Shown here: one piece after another, positions 55,411 to 64,000 of the stretch
How the letters are laid out: each line of letters starts with the position of its first letter
Position numbering within the stretch: position 1 is the stretch's first letter
Assembly: GCA_030248135.1 (NCBI GenBank)
Contig: JASANC010002475.1
Location: forward strand, 44,441 to 108,440
Source of the DNA: Theristus sp. LFF4_11
Taxonomy: Eukaryota > Nematoda > Chromadorea > Monhysterida > Xyalidae
Reading direction: 5' to 3'
DNA length: 64,000 nt
Program-made: the position numbers and the translations under genes
The notes under the pieces: generated by a model
What the model saw: only the letters and a program-made list of their open reading frames with translations
Database searches by the model: none
What the model was told of the DNA's origin: nothing

Positions 55411-58400
55411 TTAACTTTGACGAACTCAGAAATAAAAACCTTTGAAAAAAGCTCATGACAAGATTTCTCATGTCAACAATAATCATACAATGTGAGATCG
55501 CCAACAAGTTACTCACAAATGTGTTGAGCTGGGTTACCAGTTGTACATACAAGTTCAACAAAATCGCACAGTGAGCATTTTCCTAGCCACAAAATTACAA
55601 AATGTACCACAAAATCGTGAAAATGCTAATTTTGTTGAGCATGCGCTTTTATTGCAAAACAAAATTTCAGTGGAATTGCATCCGTGGTTACGTCTGCAGA
55701 TTTGAGTTTGAAAGAGCCGACTTTAGTGCTTTTCAACCATTTTTAGAAACAATTTGTAACATTCAGTCCAAGTGTACATTGTACATACATATTCCGGTTT
55801 TATAGAAAGCCGCGATGCGGAAACAGAATCAAAATTTAAAATTGTTGTTATGATTAAGCCTTCTCGCTGTAAAAAATGGAATATCTTTTCGGGTACATTG
55901 TCAAAGACTGGCTGATGCGCGATCTTATTGCAAACAAATTTGAGCGAGGCCGAAAAATGCCCTTTTTCAAAAATGATGCAACGAGTTTTTAGACAACGTT
56001 CTTTGCATGAAATTAGGGTTGGAAAAAACCAATGTTTGCGTGTTCTTTTCATCTGTGAAAACTTTGATTCGAGAACATCTGGAAAAAGTGTCGGTGGTTC
56101 GCAGTCTACCCCATGATATGATTCGGATAGGAACCGCAAATGCCACGACGTGTATAATTGTTTCAATTCTTTGTAATCGAACAAACACTGCATGTGGTCG
56201 CCAAACACAACATAAACACTTCGTTTCGTTTATATGCTCTTTGTCCAACTGCACACAAACGGGCTGCCCTTCTTTTCTAAAATCCGCTTCAGGTAAAACA
56301 CGCGCGTTGTCGGACATTGCTAAAACGGACTTGATTCAAATCTTAATCCTAAAGCCTAATCTTAAGCCAAAACTATTTCTAACCTAATCCTAACCTAAGC
56401 CAAGCCTTTTCAAGAAGGTAGATGTCAGAACAATTGCGTTTTGAACAAGTTTTTGTTGGGGCCGGAGCGTGTGCACGCGCGCTAGTGGATCATGAGCATG
56501 AGTATGTCGATGCCACGTGCGCGTGCGTTTTAAAAAAGAAGCGCCAGGACACAAACGTGTGGCTGCCATTAAACTCCAACAACAAAAAACATACCAGCAC
56601 TTGGCATTGGCGCAATCTGCCAGCAGTTGCCGAGCGGCACGTGGCACACTTCGCAGCTGCTCAGGACATTCTCATTGTTGTCAACACCGCCACAGATATA
56701 AAGATCCTGCCCAATGCACGTCATTCCGTGGCCGTATCTGGCCACCATCATGTGACCAAACACCGTTGTCTGCTGCGTCAGCACATTGTATGCAAGGATC
56801 TCCGTGGTCGCCGTGTCCGCACTGCCGCCTCTCCACCCGCCACTGACGTAAACCACCGGTGGCACGCCCGTGGCACATCGGCAGAAGGCTGCTGCGGCGG
56901 CGACGGCTTTAGGGATTCCTGCAGTGAGCAGCCAAATGGTGCACTTGGGTGAACGTGGGCAGTCAACAGAAATCAGAGGTTTTGTCGACCTCGACCACCT
57001 ACAGTGGCGGCCAAAAGTGTTGGAACGCTGCGCGCATGTGTGCGTGTGTGTTGCGCGTGTGTATCATCAGCCTTACAAACGGTATTATAAGAATCCCATG
57101 CTAATTTTTTGTTTTTGTGATTACTGAGTGTATCTAATACACTATCCGCAGGATTTTTTTTTTGCTGAAGCATACATTTATTTGACAAATACCGAACACA
57201 CCTCCATTTGGCAGTAACACTGTTTCAAAATTACTTGGCAAGAAAACACAGCGGAATAAACAATACAACCCGTCTGGAACTCGAAACATGAACGCAATAT
57301 ACGTCTGTTAGATAATTCAAACACAAACAAACGCTAATACTTCGTAGAATAGTTTTCCTGCTAATGATTTTGAATCAGTTTTACTGCCAGTCACATGCAA
57401 TGGAGGTGTGTTGTAATGTTCGGTATTTGTCAAATTAATGTACGGTTCGGTGAAAAAAACCTGCGAATAGTGTACTAGATACACTCAGTGGTCTAAAAAC
57501 AAAAAATAGCATGGGATTCTTTTATAGCGTTTGTACGGCTGATGCAACACACGCGCAATACACAGCACACAGCACACGCGCGCAGCGTTCCAACACTTTT
57601 CCAATTTTCCAACACTTTTGGCCGCCACTGTATGTTGACAAGCTGTTGCTTACTGTGTTTTTTTTTGAGAGAAACGAATGCCGAAAATTGTGCGGTTGGA
57701 GCATGAAACTGATAACGAAATCCGTTTTTTATGGCAACGGATAATGTTTCTGAATCGCATAATTTTGCTTGTTGCCGGCATTCCTGTTATACTATTGGTG
57801 TTGGAAAAGGTTGTCAGTTTTCGGCTGTCCACTTTGTTCATTTGTTGGCTTTGTTTTGTTTGGTTTGAAACACACAGTGATTTTTAAAATCTCTTAAAAA
57901 ATGAGCGCAGTTTTGACGGGTGGGAAGTTTTTCTTTTATTGTCAAAAAAAGAAAAAATCCGTTTATAAAGCATGGACACATTGTATCATGTTGTTATGTC
58001 CAATTTCTTTTGCTTCATTTTTTACTGTGGAAACAGCTGAAGATCTGAGCTGCGATATGTTGTTGTTTGTTGCCCCCTTTTTATCCTTACACAACGCCCT
58101 TGGGGAAAGGCAGTGTCGCTATTTTTTATTGTCCACCACATGGGCTGCGACGTTGGAAGCAGTTTTTTCTACCATAGAAGTGGGCGTTGGGCAAGCTGCG
58201 CTGGTATGCATGGGCGCGATGTCACTAAGTTCCTCGCCACCGGAACAGCAATCTTGTGAATCAAGAAAGCCGACGTTTGTGCTGCCGAACCATTAAGCCC
58301 CACGCAACCCAGGGCAGCCGAGTGGTCACGAGCGGATTCGAACCCGGGCCTTCCGATTGGAAATCCCATGTGCTATCCTCTGAGCCACTCAGCCGGCCTG

Positions 58401-59739
58401 AGGTGCGATATAAACCAAACATGCGTCCAAACATTCAATCGTCAAAAAATTGTTGGAAAACGGACTAAACATTTTAATTGAAAATTTAGGGAGAGGTGAC
58501 TGCGGAATATTTATCCAGGATATGTATTCACTGGGGTTGCCGCGAGACAGGGTACCCACGAGACGAGACGAGACACGAGACAGAAGGTCGCGAGACGAGA
58601 CGAGACACGAGACAGAAGGTCGCGAGACGAGACGAGACACGAGACAGAAGGTCACGAAACGAGATGAGACACGAGACAGAAGGTCACGAAACGAGAAGAG
58701 ACGAGACGAGACACGAGACAGAGGGTCACAGCCTTTTTTCAACATCCTCGAGACGAAACGAGACAAACCGTCAGTTTCAGAATCATTTTCAACGGTGCAG
58801 TGCAGAATGCAGTGCAGGAGGTTTTGCAATGCAGGATGCAGTGCATGATGCTAAAAAATTCTGCGTTTTTCCTTTTCCACAGAAGACAGATCAATCCACC
58901 AACCATCAGATCAGACAGTCAATAGTAGCACCAATCGCCGGGGCCGGGCACAAGCCGAAAAAGCATTTATTTCTTATCAAACAAAACAAACCACAAAAAC
59001 ACGGTTTCAGTGCTGGGTGTGCTGGATGCTGGTCACTGTTGGAATGCTGGAAATTCATGAACATCATGTTTCATAAAAAACGCACAATTGATTCGCACGA
59101 GACAAGAAACAATTCTTAACGAGACTGTTCAACGAGACAGAGGGTCTCGAGACGAGACGAGACACGAGACAGCCAAAAATCGCTCGAGACGAGACAAATG
59201 ACGAGACGAGACACGTCTCGCGGCAACCATAGTATTCACAAAACTGCAGACAAACCCGATACCATTCGGTACATTGAAAAACTAAAAAAAGGTCAGTGTT
59301 GGTCACTGATTCTGACATATTCCCGTTTTTGTGATGCATTATTCATGTTATTTTCATATGTGATACAGCGTAGCTTGGATTATATTACCCTGCCTAAAAA
59401 TTGTGTTATTATTTAAAGAAACGCTGTTTTTAAGACTGAACTTGGCGAGAACAGTACCACCAATTGTGGAATGCACTGCTGCGTTTTGGCCATTCTCTTG
59501 TTCATTGTAAACGCACTCAATGTACGTACAATTAATTCGATTCGAACAGCAAAAAAAAACAGAAGCAAAACAGTCGTACCGAAATTTCCACTGTTGATCG
59601 AGCAGTTTCCTGTCTCAGGTGAGTAGACCTGTCCGTCGGGGCCGCCCTCATATCCGTCTGCAATCAGTAGAACCCCTTTGTATGCGAGAGCACACGGGAG
59701 AAGCGCCAATAGAAATGGAGCGAACGACACCAGCAGCAT
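54427..59739 (-). CDS. Secreted six-kelch-repeat protein
   Basis: Three exons on the minus strand: 59739-59580, 56918-56595, 54872-54427, joined in matching phases to 309 aa. Exon 1 starts with a signal peptide (MLLVSFAPFLLALLPCALA) followed directly by the first blade, GVLLIADGYEGGPDGQVY. Five more kelch blades follow: VVYVSGGWRGGS, DLYICGGVDNNE, IVYVGAAWDWQKSMFAYD, YLLVCGGYVGTAACEAYY and QVYAFGGYVGAGPKSVEKYW. That is enough for one complete six-bladed propeller with no BTB or BACK domain, unlike KLHL adaptors. It should be exported or luminal; its ligand is unknown. Donors gtacga and gtatgt and acceptors cactgcag and ttgcacag are canonical. A partial paralogue is at 3811-4268. Intron 1 holds two MITEs, a SINE and a small ORF on the other strand. 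Confidence 0.8.
55411..56594. other. Rest of kelch intron 2
   Basis: No exon seen on either strand. At 56345-56415 a ctaatcctaacctaagccaa stretch resembles the left-edge satellite in reverse. Confidence 0.45.
57002..57630. mobile_element. Tc1/mariner-like fold-back MITE
   Basis: 629 bp with ends CAGTGGCGGCCAAAAGTGTT / AACACTTTTGGCCGCCACTG flanked by TA on both sides. The inverted arms extend about 280 bp towards the centre (e.g. agaatcccatgct / agcatgggattct). No transposase. Confidence 0.9.
57678..57887 (+). CDS. Small hypothetical membrane ORF (69 aa)
   Basis: Open frame starting MPKIVRLEHETDNEIRFLWQ with two hydrophobic stretches (residues about 28-46, IILLVAGIPVILLVLEKVV, and 51-63). 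A copy on the opposite strand at 63368-63147 keeps the frame but has a different C-terminus after the second hydrophobic stretch. It lies antisense within kelch intron 1. The flanking non-coding sequence is just as similar between the two copies, so preservation may only reflect a recent duplication. Not recognised. Confidence 0.25.
   Translation: MPKIVRLEHETDNEIRFLWQRIMFLNRIILLVAGIPVILLVLEKVVSFRLSTLFICWLCFVWFETHSDF
58063..58397 (-). mobile_element. tRNA-derived SINE, family B, minus strand
   Basis: Reverse copy of 16855-17190: (ttg)n-type tail, acaacgcccttggggaaagg, and the head with B box ggattcgaacccgggc and A box gccactcagccggcc. Confidence 0.85.
58532..59231. mobile_element. hAT-type MITE with GAGAC arrays
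   Basis: 700 bp with ends TGGGGTTGCCGCGAGAC / GTCTCGCGGCAACCATA and a perfect 8-bp target duplication gtattcac (58524-58531, 59232-59239). Sub-terminal arrays of cgagacgagacacgagacag lie at 58560-58735 and 59130-59215. Confidence 0.85.
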
Positions 59740-61940
59740 TGTTGTGCGTCTTGTGTTCCGAATGATCAGAAATCCGTCGAAAAGTAGATAAGATACCGTA
59801 CTTGGTATTCAACACTGAAGCAACACTTTGAGACGAAAGTTGCAGCAGTGGAAGAAATTTGCGTCAGCTAAAATTGTCAGCCACCACACCACTGTGACTG
59901 ACAGTGCAACAGACAAACTGGAACCTTCGATTTCGCGTGTGCCACAATCCCAAATAGAGGCCCCTCTCATTGTGCATTGCTATTATACACGGTGTATAAA
60001 AACGAGCTGCATTGGAAAAAACAAACCAGCTGGTGATTGAGCTTAGTTCAATGGCAGAACAATTTTAACAGCAAAGATCTTTGCCAATAATTGTGTTAAA
60101 AATGTCAATTGAAAATTCCGACCACAGCAAGCCTTTGGCAGTGCATGGTTTCGTCCGTCTCAGACGCATTCCATGGCTGACGTTCAATGCCGATACACAA
60201 AACTTTGCAGTGATCTTTGCCTTTTCAGTTTGATAAAAGTTCATCTTTTTTCTTTTGGCTGTCAGAAAGAACTAAATTTATTGAAGAAGCTTTTATAGGT
60301 AAGCAAGAAAAACTAAAAATCGAAAAGCCCGTGTTCGGCAACAGTGATGCTTGTTTTTAGAAACTTCTTCGTTAAGAATAAAGTCAATTGTCTAAAAATG
60401 CGGGAGACGCATATAAAAGGAGGAATATGGCTTTGTGTAAGCAGTGAGAGACTTGGCTCGACAACTCTTTTCAAGTCTCTGATGTGGTACACACAGATAC
60501 AAGTACATAAAAGCTATATTTTTGCGTCGCGTTTGTTTTACTGAAAAGCGTAAAAACTTTAAAGTTATTTTTAATTGTCCTCTTCAGTTTAGTCTAAAAT
60601 CACACCATGTGCGAAATTCTTGCCATGTGATCTTTGCCTTTTCAGTTTGATAAAAGTTCATCTTTTTTCTTTTGTCTGTCAGAAAGAACTAAATTTCTTT
60701 ATTGAAGAAGCTTTTATAGGTAAACAAGAAAAACTGAGAATCGAAACGCCCGTGTTCGGCAACAGTGATGCTTGTTTTTAGCAACTTCTTCATTAAAAGT
60801 AAAGTCAATAAATCAAATGTGATATTCAAAATTTGTCTCCCGTTTCGCAGAACAAAACACAGCTAGCAATAAGCAAACTTATTGCCTGTAGATGTGCAAT
60901 AAGAGCACTGGTTAGTTATGAACCAAGAAACGAGCATACATTTGTCCGAATTTTTGACCTCATATCAAAAGTATGGCTCAGAATACACGTTTTTGCAAAC
61001 AGTTCTCGAATTTTAAAAACGAAATTTCAAAACAATTTCAAGAACGGATCCGTTGTGCTCATTGCAGTGGTTTGATACGCAAGACATGAATTTTTATGTC
61101 ACACGCTTCCAAATTACACCACTGTGTCAGTTCATTGGTCTTATTATTGACACAGTTGGGTAATTCAGGATCTTATCCATGATTGGTTTGTTTAAAAAAG
61201 TTTTCACCGCGTTCTTCATTGGGTGCGCGCTTCGTATGGCTTGTTCAAGAAAACAATGATTCAATGACAGCCAAACCAAACCATATTGAGTATACTAAAC
61301 CAAGGAATCAAAAGTTGCAATGATATGAACGAGACACAAAATGAACGGGTGAAAACGGATGCCTTTGGCACATGGCACACACAGCGGCAATTTGGGTCCG
61401 TTGGCAGACGCACGAAAATCGAAGGTTCCACAATTCGATCGAAACACAACAAATCGGGACACAAGTTTTTTTCTGATTGCTTAAACTTTCAGCTCAAAAT
61501 GTTGTTTTGATTTTCTTTCACGCAGAAAAAATAACAACGAACAAGTATAGATGCACATGTTAGTGCACTTACTGATGCAGATGCACAAACCCGAAAACTT
61601 ACGGTAATCTATTCATTTTCACTTCAATTTTCAAAAGCAATAAACGGCCGCATCTGCATTGATTTTTTGAAAATCTGTTTTTTGGTTGACAAAAATTAAG
61701 CGCACTTTTGTGCATGTGAATCGATAAGTGCACGAACATGTGCCTCCATACATGCGCACTGTTTTTCTGCGGGTTGAATATGCCAGATGTCACGCTAAAT
61801 AACAATGTCCCAAATGGTGTCCGGGTCCTGTCCGCCGCAGCGTGCCACGGGCTCTGTCCCGAACTGAAAGCGTTTCATCAGCTGTGAGTGGAGAAACCAC
61901 CCTCCGGCTTTTTCATTTCATTTCATGCACTTTTTTATGT
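59740..61940. other. Gene-free stretch upstream of the kelch gene
   Basis: Contains only the direct repeat listed separately and short unrecognised frames. The kelch promoter should lie just right of 59739; no clear core elements seen. Confidence 0.45.
60209..60812. repeat. Direct duplication of ~180 bp
   Basis: 60209-60388 and 60628-60812 share tgatctttgccttttcagtt through gtgttcggcaacagtgatgc with few changes; spacer about 240 bp. Both copies contain an internal cag and ataggtaa that resemble splice sites, but no coding frame. Confidence 0.8.
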
Positions 61941-61944
61941 CAGG

Positions 61945-62105
61945 CACAGGACACCGCCCCGGGCACTACAGCGGACAGAACCACGGACACAACTTTGGAC
62001 ACTTTTATTCAGCGTGTATCTACTTTTCTGACGTTAGACACGCTGTATAATTCACTGGCACAAAGTTTGCAATCGAATCGAACTTTCGGAGAACTGAAAC
62101 ATTAG
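61945..62105 (+). CDS. Possible terminal exon, unassigned
   Basis: After tttttatgtcag there is an open frame AQDTAPGTTADRTTDTTLDT continuing to NRTFGELKH and a stop at 62103-62105. The sequence is more GC-rich than its surroundings and has an acceptor-like start. An upstream piece ending catcagct|gtgagt at about 61883 could be the preceding exon, but the reading phases do not join cleanly. I do not recognise the product. It may be spurious. Confidence 0.2.
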
Positions 62106-63104
62106 AGAAATGTTGAGTTTTGAGAAATGTTCAAAAATATCCGTTTAAAACAACACACCAATAACAAAAAAACATCGAAATAAAAATCCATTGGTGACCA
62201 GAAGTTTGCAAACGCAGGCACGGGTATGCTCGTGGAACTGACATTGGTGTGTACTGGTGCCTTCAAACGCGTTGCAAATAAAACTGTTGCACTGCAAGTG
62301 TGCTGTGTAAACTGCGCCATTTGAAAAAATGGACATTGTATATTCCTTTGGTACAAACTAGCAGTTGACCCGTGCCTACGGCCCGGGTAAAAAATGTTTG
62401 CGATTTTGTTAACAGCAAGGTGCACCCGCGGATTAATCGACATTTGCTTGTTTTCCTGGAACGGGAAACGTGTTGATTTTTTTAACCAAGGCCTTCTTTC
62501 ATGCGTTGATACCGTTTATTGTTTGGGGCAAGCGTTCCGCTTTCATTTTTAGCTCGAGAACCCGCTCGATTTTTTGAAAGTGCTTTTCAAACGTGTTTGT
62601 TTTTAAGCTTTTCGATTCGGTGTCAATTCTATGTCAAAAATGATTCTTTTATAACCCTGTTATCGTGATTTGCAATCGCTGAGAAAGTTTTTTTCTAAAC
62701 TAATTGAATTTGCTGCTCCCGTTTGTTTTCGGTTAGTTAAGTTAAACTCGGTTAAAGGCAAGTCGTTCCAGTTGGATTTTTTCTGGTTGACTGAAATTGT
62801 TCAAACGTGACTTGCTTGTTTGACAATTTCATTTTTCAGAGTCGCTAAGTTTGACACAAAGAGGCCTGTTTATCTTTTACAGAACTGGCCGGAATCGATA
62901 CCCGTTTATTTGCACAACCCCATTTGTTTTTTATAGTAATCCCGCTTTTGCCAAAAATGTGTTCTTAAGCAATATGATTTCAGTTTCTGCTGTTTCAAAG
63001 TTGAAAATTTGTGTTCACCAATTTTGCTTTTTGAAAATCACAGAATTTTGGTTAAAATCTTGTAAAAATTGTTTTGTTGGTTGTTTTGTTATCTTGTTTT
63101 GACA
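62106..63104. other. Gene-free stretch
   Basis: AT-rich with no repeat or exon recognised. Confidence 0.45.
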
Positions 63105-63146
63105 ATAAAAAAAACTTCCCACCCGTCAAAACTGCGCGCTCATTTT

Positions 63147-63368
63147 TTAAGAGATTTTAAAAATCACTGTGTGTTTTTCAAGCCAAACAAAACAAAGCCA
63201 ACAAATGAACGAAGTGGACAGCCGAAAACTGACAACCTTTTCCAACACCAATAGTATAACAGGAATGCCGGCAACAAGCAAAATTATGCGATTCAGAAAC
63301 ATTATCCGTTGCCATAAAAAACGGATTTCGTTATCAGTTTCATGCTCCAACCGCACAATTTTCGGCAT
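63147..63368 (-). CDS. Small hypothetical membrane ORF, copy 2 (73 aa)
   Basis: Copy of 57678-57887 on the other strand. Same start MPKIVRLEHETDNEIRFLWQ, altered end LEKHTVIFKIS. Not recognised. Confidence 0.22.
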   Translation of the reverse strand: MPKIVRLEHETDNEIRFLWQRIMFLNRIILLVAGIPVILLVLEKVVSFRLSTSFICWLCFVWLEKHTVIFKIS

Positions 63369-63414
63369 TCGTTTCTCTGCAAAAAAACACAGTAAGCAAC
63401 AGCTTGTCAACATA

Positions 63415-64000
63415 CAGTGGCGGCCAAAAGTGTTGGAAAATATTTGGAAAAGTGTTGGAACGCTGCGCACCGGTGTGCTGTGTGCTGTGTATTGCGCGTG
63501 TGTTGCATCAACCGTACAAACGCTATAAAAGAATCCCATGCTATTTTTTGTTTTTAGACCACTGAGTGTATCTAGTACACTATTCGCAGGTTTTTTCACC
63601 GAACCGTACATTAATTTGACAAATACCGAACATTACAACACACCTCCATTGCATGTGACTGGCAGTAAAACTGATTCAAAATCATTAGCAGGAAAACTAT
63701 TCTACGAAGTATTAGCGTTGTTTGCTGTTTGAATTATCTAACAGACGTATATTGCGTTCATGTTTCGAGTTCCAGACGGGTTATATTGTTTATTCCGCTG
63801 TGTTTTCTTGCCAAATAATTTGAAACAGTGTTACTGCCAAATGGAGGTGTGTTCGGTATTTGTCAAATAAATGTATGCTTCAGCAAAAAAAAAATCCTGC
63901 GGATAGTGTATTAGATACACTCAGTAATCCTAAAAACAAAAAAATTAACGTAAGTTTCTTATAATACCGTTTGTAAGGCTTTTGATACACACGCGCAACA
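63415..64000. mobile_element. Tc1/mariner-like fold-back MITE, copy 2 (incomplete)
   Basis: Starts CAGTGGCGGCCAAAAGTGTT after TA; the far end lies beyond the window. Same element as 57002-57630. Confidence 0.85.

Larger units (their letters stand above)
57000..57950. repeat. Inverted duplication, left arm
   Basis: Nearly identical to the reverse complement of 63105-64000. It covers the Tc1-like MITE, the 69-codon ORF and the sequence to attgtcaaaa. Identity looks above 90 percent by eye. Confidence 0.9.
63105..64000. repeat. Inverted duplication, right arm (cut by window end)
   Basis: Reverse complement of 57000-57950. Its orientation predicts that kelch exon 2 sequence should follow on the plus strand just beyond 64000. 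Confidence 0.9.

Overview
The window is nuclear DNA of an invertebrate metazoan. Genes are split by spliceosomal GT-AG introns, exons are GC-rich in an AT-rich, repeat-choked background, and the genes are animal families: the PAF1-complex subunit CTR9, the CUL4 adaptor DCAF4, a Golgi glycosyltransferase-like family best known from nematodes, and a kelch protein. I cannot name the phylum from sequence alone.

Layout. 1-3281 holds a 188-bp satellite, then the 3' end of an LTR retroelement and a second short LTR-ORF-LTR unit. 3282-4680 is one arm of an inverted segmental duplication carrying the last exon of a secreted kelch gene; the other arm is 53990-55410. 4700-13700 has no recognisable gene and is packed with MITEs, poly-G tracts and minisatellites. 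13770-22127 (+) is DCAF4 in 8 exons; exon 5 is split by a 773-bp hAT-type element with an 8-bp target duplication. 23936-49150 (+) is CTR9 in 28 exons, about 1310 aa; its introns carry tandem arrays, tRNA-derived SINEs, seven copies (window total) of an ~85-bp palindromic element and two giant fold-back elements over 2 kb. 50193-53822 (+) is a 483-aa type II membrane protein of the DUF1647-like glycosyltransferase type. 59739-54427 (-) is a complete 309-aa secreted six-kelch protein in three exons. 57000-57950 and 63105-64000 form another inverted duplication that runs off the right edge.

The genes do not form an operon or pathway. DCAF4 and CTR9 are co-oriented neighbours; both act in the nucleus, one in ubiquitin ligase targeting and one in transcription elongation, and I infer no functional link from adjacency.

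The most distinctive signals are repeats that involve splice junctions: a 37-bp minisatellite built from the 3' end of CTR9 exon 19 plus its 5' splice site (about 20 donor copies), a 189-bp duplication copying the acceptor of CTR9 exon 8, a 44-bp array with acceptor-like CAG ends before exon 18, and the hAT insertion inside a DCAF4 exon. All gene models were built by hand from reading frame, splice sites and phase; each total is a whole number of codons.
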